NCBI RefSeq assembly: GCF_900114625.1
Contig: NZ_FOZL01000001.1
Location: 186,001-250,000 of the forward strand
Source of the DNA: Granulicella pectinivorans
Lineage (GTDB): Bacteria; Acidobacteriota; Terriglobia; Terriglobales; Acidobacteriaceae
Direction: 5' to 3'
DNA length: 64,000 bases
This document shows positions 24,502 to 33,489 of this stretch, in pieces. How positions within the stretch are numbered: position 1 is the stretch's first letter; each line of letters opens with the position of its first letter. Both the position numbers and the translations under genes were made by a program. The notes under the pieces are model-generated. The model had not been told where the DNA came from, did not search any database, and saw only the letters and a list, made by a program, of their open reading frames with translations.

Positions 24502-25269
24502 ATGTCTTCATGGCATAGAGCCCCACTTTGGAGGCGGGGGAAGCTCACGCTGATTCTTCTCGGCTTCCTGTGGTCGTCTCATGCCATCGCGTATATGGCC
24601 CATGAGTACGCTCACTCCTTCCTCGCATGGGCCTTTCATGCGAAGTCCAACCCGCTTGCGCTCGATTACGGGCATCTGACGATGAATAACGCGCTGTACC
24701 TCGACGACATCGATGAGAACGTGGACTACGACCCGCTCTTCGCCTCCGGACGAGGGTCCCTTGCGGCGTTGATTGCCGTTGCGGGAGTGCTCTTCGGCAA
24801 CGGCGTTCTGTACCTGCTGTCGCGCCGTCTGTACAGGACGGCCAAGGAAAATGGCAAGCCTATGATGGCCTTCTTCCTCTTCCTGCTGGTCATGATGAAT
24901 GCCGGCAACTTTCTCTCCTATGTTCCTAACCGGACCTTCTCCACCCATGCCGACATGGCGACGGTGGAACGCGGCCTGAACGTCTCGCCCTGGGCGATTG
25001 TCGTTCTGCTCGGAGTTCCCTTCGCACTGGCCGTGTGGCACTTCTTCGCGAAGATCCTGCCCGGTGCGCGGCGCTTCCTCTTTCCAGCGGAGCTGCCTGC
25101 CCAGACGGGCCTGGTCCTGCTGTGCGCCTACGCTGTCTTCGAGTTCTTCGGCAGTTCGGGTTTCGACCGCTACGGGCCCGCCTCACACTGGATCGCTGCC
25201 GTTTCGGTCTACCTGCTCTTCCCCTTGAGCGTTGTCCTCTGCTGGCCTGAGCCTCTACCCCGCGACTAA
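24502..25269 (+). CDS. Multi-span membrane protein with HExxH motif
   Basis: The 255-residue protein has about six hydrophobic spans. In the first, AIAYMAHEYAHSFLAWAF holds HEYAH at residues 34-38, a zinc-protease-type HExxH inside the membrane. This recalls site-2-type (M50-like) intramembrane proteases, but I cannot see a clear second ligand motif such as NxxPxxxxDG. It may therefore be a divergent protease or a metal-binding protein. The gene starts five bases after the cytochrome P460 stop, so they form one transcript. Its last 15 bases overlap the end of folP on the other strand. Confidence 0.6.
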   Translation: MSSWHRAPLWRRGKLTLILLGFLWSSHAIAYMAHEYAHSFLAWAFHAKSNPLALDYGHLTMNNALYLDDIDENVDYDPLFASGRGSLAALIAVAGVLFGNGVLYLLSRRLYRTAKENGKPMMAFFLFLLVMMNAGNFLSYVPNRTFSTHADMATVERGLNVSPWAIVVLLGVPFALAVWHFFAKILPGARRFLFPAELPAQTGLVLLCAYAVFEFFGSSGFDRYGPASHWIAAVSVYLLFPLSVVLCWPEPLPRD

Positions 25270-26145
25270 GATCGCGTCCCCGATGGCCCCGGCCTCCATC
25301 GCCTGCGGAACATCGTGCACCCGCAGGATATGCGCGCCGGCGAGTACCGCCGCCGTGTTCGCCGCGGTCGTCGCATACGTTCTCAGCGACGGAGCCGGAG
25401 CCTGCCCGCCATGCAACGGCGCGATGGTGTGCGCCAGAAACCGCTTCCGCGAGATCCCAGCCAGCAGCGGGTACCCGAGCTTCTGCAACTCGTCGAAGTG
25501 CGCCAGCAGCGGATAGTTGCTATCGCCCATCTTCCCGAACCCAAACCCCGGGTCGAGCACGATGCTCTCCTTCTTCAGCCCCGCCGCCAACGCCTTCTCC
25601 ACGCAGGCCGCGAGACCCCGCTCCACCAGAGGCAGTACCTCATCGCCCTCGAGGGGAGCCTGCGTCGGCCAGTCGGCGGGACGCCCGTGCGTATGCATCA
25701 GGATGTTGCCGCAGGCCAGCCGCACACACGTGGACGTCATGGCATGGTCCCAGAGGTGCCCGCTCACATCGTTCACAATCTCCGCGCCCGCGTCGATCGC
25801 CCTCTGCGCCGTCGCAGCGTGGTAGGTATCGACCGAAAGAATCGCGTTGGGCCGGGCAATCAGGATCGCGGACATGACCGGGAGAATGCGCGCCTGCTCG
25901 TCCGCCTCCGGCAAAGGAGACGCCGAAGGCCGCGTCGACTCCCCGCCGATATCCAGCAGGTCTGCACCCTGGTCCAGCATCTTCAACGCATGGTCCACGG
26001 CATGCCGCGGATCGAAGAAGTAGCCGCCATCGGAGAAGCTATCGGGCGTAATGTTCAGCACACCCATGACATACGTTCGCAGACCGAGCGTAAGTGTACG
26101 GTTGCGCAGCCGCCAGGGGAGGATGGGGCGTTTCGCAAAGGGCAT
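25255..26145 (-). CDS. folP: Dihydropteroate synthase
   Basis: FolP condenses p-aminobenzoate with the pterin diphosphate in folate synthesis and is the sulfonamide target. The 296-residue barrel has all signatures: VMGVLNITPDSFSDGG near residue 27, DLLDIGGESTRPSASPLP, DTYHAATAQRAIDAGAEIVNDVSG, IVLDPGFGFGKMGDSNYPLL and GISRKRFL. The start gives a slightly long N-terminus but is the only good ATG. Its stop lies inside the end of the convergent membrane-protein gene. No other folate gene is adjacent. Confidence 0.96.
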   Translation of the reverse strand: MPFAKRPILPWRLRNRTLTLGLRTYVMGVLNITPDSFSDGGYFFDPRHAVDHALKMLDQGADLLDIGGESTRPSASPLPEADEQARILPVMSAILIARPNAILSVDTYHAATAQRAIDAGAEIVNDVSGHLWDHAMTSTCVRLACGNILMHTHGRPADWPTQAPLEGDEVLPLVERGLAACVEKALAAGLKKESIVLDPGFGFGKMGDSNYPLLAHFDELQKLGYPLLAGISRKRFLAHTIAPLHGGQAPAPSLRTYATTAANTAAVLAGAHILRVHDVPQAMEAGAIGDAILVAG

Positions 26146-26278
26146 GTCGGCATTTTAGACCCATCCGGTGCTTGCCGTGTGTGACGGTTCGCACAGGACA
26201 AAGATCGGCTCGCGGGACTAGAATCCCGGCGTGTCAGAGGATGCGAACCGCGCCGTCCTCTGCGGAGAGGAAACGACT

Positions 26279-27808
<1,530 letters not shown>

Positions 27809-27818
27809 AGTCCAACCC

Positions 27819-27850
27819 GGGTGACCCACGTCTCAGTACCGGGACGTGGG
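27819..27850. repeat. Palindrome between aldehyde dehydrogenase and DUF779 genes
   Basis: CCCACGTC (27825-27832) pairs perfectly with GACGTGGG (27843-27850) around a ten-base loop. The preceding bases make GGGTGACCCACGTCTC, close to the element starting at 1586. The spacer lies within a probable two-gene operon, so the hairpin may reduce readthrough or protect mRNA. Confidence 0.6.
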
Positions 27851-27871
27851 CTCCTCCGAGGCTTTCTCCCC

Positions 27872-28240
27872 ATGGTCCAGCAAGTCCTTACCACCGAAGC
27901 CGCCGACACCCTCATGCAGAGGCTGGAGGCGAAGCACGGCCCCCTGATGTTCCATCAATCCGGAGGTTGCTGCGACGGCAGCTCCCCCATGTGCTACCCC
28001 CGCGGCGAGTTCATGACCGGCGACAGCGACGTGCTACTGGCCACCCTTGGCGAGACGCCGTTCTATATGTCCAAGTCTCAGTTTGAATACTGGAAGCACA
28101 CGCAACTCATCCTGGACGTGGTCCCCGGGAGGGGAGGCATGTTCTCGCTGGAGAACGGCGAAGGCGTCCGCTTCCTCATCCGCTCCCGCGTGTTCACCGG
28201 CGCGGAGATCGCCGAGCTCCGCGCCTCCAACCGCATTTGA
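27872..28240 (+). CDS. DUF779 family protein
   Basis: The 122-residue protein carries HQSGGCCDGSSPMCYPRGEF near residue 30, with three close cysteines and a preceding histidine. This is the hallmark of DUF779, and the cysteine cluster suggests a metal or redox site. The family is repeatedly found beside acetaldehyde dehydrogenases of the type encoded just upstream, so it may mature, protect or regulate that enzyme. That role is an inference from neighbourhood. The start ATG at 27872 gives the conserved N-terminus; the longer frame would run through the palindrome. Confidence 0.85.
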   Translation: MVQQVLTTEAADTLMQRLEAKHGPLMFHQSGGCCDGSSPMCYPRGEFMTGDSDVLLATLGETPFYMSKSQFEYWKHTQLILDVVPGRGGMFSLENGEGVRFLIRSRVFTGAEIAELRASNRI

Positions 28241-28310
28241 GTTGCACATCGCGTCATCATCTGGAAGACTCTCGAAGGCGGCTGTCCCCATCCGCCCTCT
28301 GGAGAACCGG

Positions 28311-29498
28311 ATGACCTCGTACCGCCCGAAGGCCGCCAGGCTTCTCCTCGCGGCTCTCCTCGCCGCAGCCCCGTGCCTCGCGCAATCCAATGGCACCCTC
28401 GCTCTATCCAACGACGCTCCTGTCGTCGCCAGCATCCCCAACCCTCCGATCGTGTTTGAAGGCTCGGACCACCGCCTGCATCTCGCATACGAAGTTCACC
28501 TCACCAACTTCTACGAGTCCACCGGCCCCCTCAAGCTCCAAAGCCTCTCCGTCTTCATGGACTCCTCGAAGGTTCCCGTCGCTAGCTTCTCCCACGAGAA
28601 GCTGCTCGACCTCCTCACCGCCGATGACGCGCCCAAGAGCGGCACCGAAGTCGTCATCCGCCCCGGCGGCTTCAAGGTGCTGTTTGTGTGGCTTACGCTC
28701 CCCGCCGGCGTATTCGCTCCTCACAGCCTGCGTCACATCGTCGTCGTCAGCGACCCGAAGGATAAAGCCCAGATCCTCGATGGCGCTCCCGTCGCCGTGA
28801 GCCAAAACCCGGCCCCGATGATCGGGCCGCCTCTTTGCGGCCATATTTGGCTGGTCGACGAAGGCCCCGGCAATGCCAAGTCGCATCACTGGGGCAGCAT
28901 GCTCGCCGAAGGCGGAGTCGCAACCATCCCGCAGCGTTTTGCCATCGACTTCTTCGGGCTGAACGATGCTGGACACGCCGTCGAATCGCCGACCGACAAA
29001 CTCAACCAGACCGCGAACACCCAATGGGCCGGGTTCGGCACGGATGTTCTCGCCGTCCAAGACGCGGTCGTGCGCGACCTCCGCGACGGCATCCCCGATC
29101 ACGCACCACTCGCGCCCCTGCCGGAACTCACCGAGATCACCGCACGCGGAGCCTATGGCAACTTCGTCATCCTGGAGATCGCACCCGGCATCTTCGCCCA
29201 CTACGCGCACCTCCAAAGCGGAAGCATCCGCGTGCGCATCGGCCAGCACGTCAAGCGCGGCGCGATGATCGCGCACCTGGGCGACTCGGGCAACGCCGGG
29301 GGGCCCCACCTCCACTTCCATCTCTCGGACCGCGTCACCTTCGAGCTCTCCGAAGGCCTCCCGTATGTGTTCTCGTCCTTCGATCTGCTGGGCAAGTCCG
29401 ATGAGGGAAGCATGCTCAACCCAGCATCTGCCTTCCACCCCAAGCCTGTCGCAGAAAAGAAGACGCTGCCCCTGCACGGAGACGTGGTTCGCTTCTAA
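28311..29498 (+). CDS. Exported M23-type peptidase (LytM fold)
   Basis: The 395-residue protein has a signal peptide (cleavage near CLAQSNG), a beta-rich N-terminal domain of about 150 residues, and a C-terminal LytM domain. Zinc ligands are visible as the HLHFH stretch at 333-337, after HYAH at 297-300. The usual first ligand (HxxxD) is here QRFAIDFF with Asp213 but no His; His192/His193 in SHHWGSM may replace it. This arrangement occurs in a known M23 subgroup. Substrate is probably peptidoglycan or an envelope peptide. GGAG lies six bases before the ATG. Its stop overlaps the convergent lactonase-like gene by four bases. Confidence 0.83.
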   Translation: MTSYRPKAARLLLAALLAAAPCLAQSNGTLALSNDAPVVASIPNPPIVFEGSDHRLHLAYEVHLTNFYESTGPLKLQSLSVFMDSSKVPVASFSHEKLLDLLTADDAPKSGTEVVIRPGGFKVLFVWLTLPAGVFAPHSLRHIVVVSDPKDKAQILDGAPVAVSQNPAPMIGPPLCGHIWLVDEGPGNAKSHHWGSMLAEGGVATIPQRFAIDFFGLNDAGHAVESPTDKLNQTANTQWAGFGTDVLAVQDAVVRDLRDGIPDHAPLAPLPELTEITARGAYGNFVILEIAPGIFAHYAHLQSGSIRVRIGQHVKRGAMIAHLGDSGNAGGPHLHFHLSDRVTFELSEGLPYVFSSFDLLGKSDEGSMLNPASAFHPKPVAEKKTLPLHGDVVRF

Positions 29499-30433
29499 GC
29501 CACTATGACCGGCTTGCCCTTCTCATTCCATCCCACACGCCCCACCGGCGCCTCGTGGTCATGCGTGAAGATGACCTGCCACCTCTCCGGCACGGCCTTC
29601 TCCAGGAATCGCTTCCGCTCTGCGATCGTCCGGACCGGATCGAGATCGTAGGCCATCACCCAGGTCGGGTCCAAATGATGCGTCGTCGGCAGCAGATCCC
29701 CCGCATAACAGGCATGCTGCCCGTTCGAGGCCACATGGACCGCCATCATCTGCGCCGTATGCCCCGGGAAGCACTCGACCCAGACACCAGGCACAATCTC
29801 GCACGTCGTCTGCACATGTGGCGGTGGGCCGCCATGCGATAGACCACCAATGATCCCCGGATTGTCCGCGAACCCGCACTCGTTGTGCGGATCGAGCAAT
29901 ACCATCTGCCCCGTGGCAATCAGCGGGTCATAGTTCGGCGAGAGATAGCTGACCTTATCCCGATCAAGCTGGAGATGCCCATGCACCACCTCGCCGGCAT
30001 GCGCATAGTACCGAGCATTGGGAAACGTAGGAGTGACCGCCCCATCCGGATGCAGCGTCGTGTTCCACCCGCAGTGGTCGAAGTGCAGATGCGTGTTGAT
30101 GACCACATCCACTTCTTCCGGACGAATCTGTGCCGCAGCCAGCGAAGCAGGAAGAAGCTCCTGGTTCCCCTGAATCTCCTTCATCTTCGTGGACTGCTTA
30201 TTGCCGATGCCCGTCTCGATCAGCACCGTATGCTTGCCCGTGCGCACGATCGCCGTGTTCAGCCCAAGCCGAATCAGGTTACGCTCATCCGGGACGATAC
30301 GCTTGGACCAAAGCGTCTTCGGGACTACCCCGAACATCGCCCCGCCATCCAGCAGATACGTGCCATCCGTACAGATCGTCAGCTCGAAGTCGCCGACGTC
30401 GTGACGCCCTCGGACTAGATCCGTCGCTTCCAT
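29495..30433 (-). CDS. Metallo-beta-lactamase fold hydrolase (lactonase-like)
   Basis: The 312-residue protein has the dizinc motif THLHFDHCG (His115, His117, Asp119, His120). A further ligand lies in CFPGHTAQMM and the bridging Asp in CYAGDLLP. The set resembles AHL-lactonase-like enzymes, but many relatives act on other esters or lactones. No signal peptide is visible, so it is cytoplasmic. The ATG lies two bases after the RluD-type stop, suggesting translational coupling in the Lgt-like, RluD-type, lactonase-like operon. The link to RNA modification is unexplained. Confidence 0.87.
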   Translation of the reverse strand: MEATDLVRGRHDVGDFELTICTDGTYLLDGGAMFGVVPKTLWSKRIVPDERNLIRLGLNTAIVRTGKHTVLIETGIGNKQSTKMKEIQGNQELLPASLAAAQIRPEEVDVVINTHLHFDHCGWNTTLHPDGAVTPTFPNARYYAHAGEVVHGHLQLDRDKVSYLSPNYDPLIATGQMVLLDPHNECGFADNPGIIGGLSHGGPPPHVQTTCEIVPGVWVECFPGHTAQMMAVHVASNGQHACYAGDLLPTTHHLDPTWVMAYDLDPVRTIAERKRFLEKAVPERWQVIFTHDHEAPVGRVGWNEKGKPVIVA

Positions 30434-30435
30434 AC

Positions 30436-31578
30436 TTACTTCGACGCAGGTCCAGCCCGCAAAGCTTCCACAAACTCCACCAGCTCCACTGGCAGCGGAG
30501 CGTCCGTATCTACCGGCTTGCCCGTCTGCGGATGCGTAAACGCCAGGTGCGCCGCATGCAGGAAGTTCCGCTCCAGATGGAGCGCCGTCTCGTCGGGCCC
30601 CGCCGTCCCCGGGTTCGGCCCAGGGCCGCGAATCAGATGCGGAGCACCGTATAGCGTGTCACCCACCACCGGATGTCCCAGCGACTGCATATGCACGCGA
30701 ATCTGGTGCGTCCGGCCTGTCTCGATCTTCACCTCGACCAGCGTGAACAACCCGTATGGCGTCGTGATGCGCTCCAGCACATTCACATGCGACCGAGCGG
30801 ACCGGCCATCCGCACGCCGCGTCGTCATTCGCGTTCGCCTTACGAGATCCCGCGCGATCGGCAGATCGACCGTCGTGTGATCCTTCACCACATGCCCATG
30901 GACGAGCGCGACGTAGGTCTTATGGACCTGCCGCTGCTGGAACATATCGCCCAGCTTGCGGTGCGTCGAGTCGTCCTTCGCCACCACGATCGCGCCGCTC
31001 GTCATCTTGTCCAGACGATGGACGATCCCCGGCCGCATCTCTCCCTGGCTGCTCGAAAGCGCATTCAGATGAAACAGAATCGCATTCACCAGCGTGCCGC
31101 GATTGCGAGCATCATCCGTCGTTCCAGCGCCCGCATGCACCATCATTCCGGCAGGCTTGTTCACCACGGCGAGGTACTTATCCTCGAACAGGATGTCGAG
31201 AGGAATATCCTCTGCGATCGCATGCAGCGGCGGAGGCACGGGCGATCCTTCAATCTCGATCGGCTCGCCGCCCGCCAGCTTCATCTTGGTCTTGGCGGTC
31301 TTGCCATCCACCCTCACCTGACCGGCCTCAATCAACATCTGCACACGCGCGCGGGAAATGTCTGGCAGCGCCTGCGCAAGATACTGGTCCAGGCGCAGGC
31401 CTGCAGCGGCTGGGTCCGCCGTGAAGTGCCGAATGCCATCCTCGGCATCGTTATCGTCTTCAAAGTCCAGCACGGGCACCGGCGGCGCCTCCTCTGGCTC
31501 CACGCCACGCGTCGCCACGTACTCCGCTCTCACGGAGCGTCTGCGCTGGCCCTTCGGCAACATATTCTTAGATGGCAT
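30436..31578 (-). CDS. RluD-type pseudouridine synthase
   Basis: The 380-residue enzyme has an S4 RNA-binding domain (RLDQYLAQALPDISRARVQMLI, residues 61-84) and a RluA-family catalytic domain. Catalytic Asp190 lies in GIVHRLDKMTSG. Other marks are VVNKPAGMMVH and GRTHQIRVHMQSLGHPVVGD. It probably modifies 23S rRNA as RluD does; the site cannot be assigned from sequence. An acidic, poorly conserved N-terminal extension of about 55 residues precedes the S4 domain. Its start overlaps the end of the Lgt-like gene by 11 bases. Confidence 0.93.
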   Translation of the reverse strand: MPSKNMLPKGQRRRSVRAEYVATRGVEPEEAPPVPVLDFEDDNDAEDGIRHFTADPAAAGLRLDQYLAQALPDISRARVQMLIEAGQVRVDGKTAKTKMKLAGGEPIEIEGSPVPPPLHAIAEDIPLDILFEDKYLAVVNKPAGMMVHAGAGTTDDARNRGTLVNAILFHLNALSSSQGEMRPGIVHRLDKMTSGAIVVAKDDSTHRKLGDMFQQRQVHKTYVALVHGHVVKDHTTVDLPIARDLVRRTRMTTRRADGRSARSHVNVLERITTPYGLFTLVEVKIETGRTHQIRVHMQSLGHPVVGDTLYGAPHLIRGPGPNPGTAGPDETALHLERNFLHAAHLAFTHPQTGKPVDTDAPLPVELVEFVEALRAGPASK

Positions 31579-32341
31579 GGGAACTCGATTCCTGTTGGGG
31601 TGCTGATGGAGCGTGATCCAGATGAGTCAAAGCCATCACGGTGCCAAGCCCGATCGCTGCGAGCCCAAGCCACTGGATGGGGTCAAGAAGCAGGATCTGC
31701 GAAGCCTCCGTGGGCTGCGTAAGAAACGTAAGAAAGAAAACAATCGCCCCGAAGAGAAACAGGCCGGTAGCCGCGGTCTTCCCTGCGGACTCGCCACGCG
31801 CCTGCGCGGTCATCAAGGCCGCGATCAGCACACCGCAGAGCGCAAACGCGGCGATCGCCGTGTACACCTCAACCGGGTGGATCCTGCCCAGCAACGCATC
31901 TTCAATGCCCCAGGGCAGCGTCGTCGGCAACCCCTTGCTGCCGGTTGCGAATCCGCCCAGGCTGAGAATCGCCCAGAGCAGCGCAAGGCAAGGCGCAGCG
32001 GCATCGAGAAACCGCGCATACGCAATGCCGCGATAACGCAGGAAGATCGCCGTCACGACACCCGCGCCAAACAGACCGGTGAAGGTCACCGAAGGCAACG
32101 TAAGGATGAGCACCGGATACGCCAGAAAGCTCTTGAAGTTGAAGGCCACCAGCAACACACGCGAGATCACGAACACCGAGATCGCCGCCACCACACCTGC
32201 GTCCCACATGGCCTCCGGCAAGAGACCAGCCAGCCGAGCCGTTCTTTGGCTGAGGAACAGCGCAGCGATCAGCCCCACCACCGCGAACGCGCTGAAGACG
32301 GGGATGTGAAGATGACCGAGGTGGAGGAGAGAGTCGTGCAC
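31568..32341 (-). CDS. Lgt-like membrane protein (prolipoprotein diacylglyceryl transferase superfamily)
   Basis: The 257-residue protein has about seven hydrophobic spans. The segment RIHPVEVYTAIAAF corresponds to the HPxQLYEA region of Lgt, and PWGIEDALLGRIHP precedes it as expected. The canonical Lgt signature GRxGNFxNxE is not present; instead the equivalent region reads SLGGFATGSKGLPTTLPWG. Loss of that asparagine-bearing motif makes normal transfer to prolipoproteins doubtful. It may be a divergent paralogue with a true lgt elsewhere. It leads the operon with the RluD-type and lactonase-like genes. Confidence 0.68.
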   Translation of the reverse strand: MHDSLLHLGHLHIPVFSAFAVVGLIAALFLSQRTARLAGLLPEAMWDAGVVAAISVFVISRVLLVAFNFKSFLAYPVLILTLPSVTFTGLFGAGVVTAIFLRYRGIAYARFLDAAAPCLALLWAILSLGGFATGSKGLPTTLPWGIEDALLGRIHPVEVYTAIAAFALCGVLIAALMTAQARGESAGKTAATGLFLFGAIVFFLTFLTQPTEASQILLLDPIQWLGLAAIGLGTVMALTHLDHAPSAPQQESSSHAI

Positions 32342-32396
32342 TGGAGGATAGAGATTGCGAAAACCGACCCACTGGGCCGTGCAGCGAGGCGCTGGT

Positions 32397-32558
32397 GAAC
32401 CCGTCCTAAGACGGCGGGACCCTGCCGTGGCTCTTTAGGCATTCCGGACTGGCGGACACTGCACACCGAGCCATATCTACGAGCGAGGTCCCTGTTCAAT
32501 GAGTATTGGTTCAACCAGCGGTATTCCCCGCACCTGCTTTGCAGGCCGGTTTCTAGGT
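32397..32558 (-). ncRNA. ssrS: Candidate 6S RNA downstream of zapA
   Basis: A structured, non-coding stretch of about 160 bases lies between zapA and the Lgt-like gene, the classic 6S position. Read leftward, the ends AACCTA and TAGG..GGTT can pair. GCGGG and CCCGC form a second closing helix, and CCG-CTGG with CCAG..CGG begins a long terminal arm. The unpaired 3' strand holds TGCCTAAAG, recalling GCCTTAAAA in the E. coli central bubble. zapA has its own terminator and this stretch its own promoter. 6S RNA binds sigma70 RNA polymerase. The call rests on position, length and a hand-drawn fold. Confidence 0.5.
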
Positions 32559-32561
32559 TGG

Positions 32562-32590
32562 ATGCTAAGCGTTAGAGAGACGCATTGCAA
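32562..32590 (-). promoter_or_regulatory. Promoter for the 6S-like RNA
   Basis: On the minus strand, TTGCAA (32585-32590) and TAGCAT (32562-32567) are spaced by exactly 17 bases. Each matches its consensus at four of six positions. The start would fall near 32555-32558, at the 5' end of the predicted closing helix. Confidence 0.5.
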
Positions 32591-32656
32591 CTTGACGCGG
32601 CTCGTATAATGGGTGTCACACCGTAATTTTCCTGTCGTTTCCATTGCGGTCACAGC

Positions 32657-32683
32657 AAAAACGACCCTCAATTCGAGGGCCGT
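32657..32683 (-). terminator. Intrinsic terminator after zapA
   Basis: On the minus strand ACGGCCCTC pairs with GAGGGTCGT, with one C-A type mismatch, followed by a run of five T. It lies 61 bases after the zapA stop and separates zapA from the downstream RNA. Confidence 0.8.
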
Positions 32684-32743
32684 TGCCTGGGCTGATCCGT
32701 CTTGTCTTGTTGTGATCCTGCTTACGCCTTGCTCGAAGGCGAG

Positions 32744-33097
32744 CTACCCGGCCCGTCTCGCAGGCTCTACCAGGATGTCATCCAGCATTCCAGCCAGCGA
32801 GCCAGCGCGCGAACGCATGCTCACTTCGGATGCCTGCACGCTCCCCGCCAGGCTTTCATATCGCTGCCGCAGTCTCTGCAATTCATCGGCGATATTCAAC
32901 GCGGCCAACACGGCCACGCGCAGACTATCGACCGTGGTGCCCTGCTGCGCCACCGTCCGCATCTTCGCGTCCACTGAGGCCGCCAGCTTGGCGATGTACG
33001 CCGGGTCGGATCCACGCAGGTGGTACACCTGGTCGTAGATCTCCACCGAGACGGCGTCACCGTTCTGCTCGGTCTCCGGATTGTGTTCGTTCGACAT
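32744..33097 (-). CDS. zapA: Cell division protein ZapA
   Basis: The 117-residue protein shows the ZapA pattern: a beta strand with EIYDQVYHLRGSDPAYIAKLAASVDAKM, then a long helix, VDSLRVAVLAALNIADELQRL. ZapA binds FtsZ and bundles its filaments at the division site. The C-terminal 30 residues are less conserved. The gene is 64 bases after a coiled-coil gene that is probably ZapB-like and lies downstream of pheT, a known neighbourhood for zapA. The RNA gene beyond it fits the 6S context. Confidence 0.9.
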   Translation of the reverse strand: MSNEHNPETEQNGDAVSVEIYDQVYHLRGSDPAYIAKLAASVDAKMRTVAQQGTTVDSLRVAVLAALNIADELQRLRQRYESLAGSVQASEVSMRSRAGSLAGMLDDILVEPARRAG

Positions 33098-33138
33098 AAC
33101 TCTCTTTTAACCTTACATGCTGTGCGATACGATGCCGA

Positions 33139-33182
33139 TTCAGAGCAACTCGTCCATCTGGTTACAGCAATTCATCCATCTG
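33139..33182. repeat. Tandem 22-bp duplication at the end of the ZapB-like gene
   Basis: Two adjacent 22-base units (33139-33160 and 33161-33182) share most positions, both ending in ATCCATCTG or GTCCATCTG. On the minus strand each encodes QMDELL followed by a stop codon, TAA in the first and TGA in the second. The duplicated unit now lies beyond the functional stop. Confidence 0.75.
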
Positions 33183-33422
33183 GCGCAACATTCTTTCCAC
33201 GCGCACCTTGACGGCTTCGCGCTCCTGGTTCAGCGTCTGTACGTTGGTCTGCGCATCCGTCACCTGCGACGTCAGGCTATTCAACTGCTCCCGCAGACTT
33301 GCTGCCTCCGCCTCGGCGGCGGCACGCGCCTCGCGCTCATGACGCACAATCTCAACCGCGCGCAGAACCTTCTGCTCCAACGCCTGAAACTCGTCGACGC
33401 TAATCATCGATTCACTCATCAT
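33162..33422 (-). CDS. ZapB-like coiled-coil protein
   Basis: The 86-residue product is one continuous coiled coil, with heptads such as FQALEQKVLRAVEIVRHERE and LREQLNSLTSQV. It has no membrane span or cysteine. ZapB proteins are short coiled coils that connect ZapA to the chromosome-organising MatP, and this gene directly precedes zapA. Coiled-coil sequence alone is weak evidence, so the name rests on position and size. Several in-frame ATGs lie in the first six codons. Confidence 0.6.
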   Translation of the reverse strand: MMSESMISVDEFQALEQKVLRAVEIVRHEREARAAAEAEAASLREQLNSLTSQVTDAQTNVQTLNQEREAVKVRVERMLRQMDELL

Positions 33423-33489
33423 CTCTCCAGTATAGCGACGCGCGAAGTCAGCGAACGTCCGTAAAACAAGGGGGTACCCAGATAGGTTC

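Noticed and set aside
32605..32610. A perfect TATAAT on the plus strand near the 6S-like region
   Set aside because: TTGACG lies only seven bases upstream, and no good -35 occurs at 16-18 bases. No rightward gene follows within reach.
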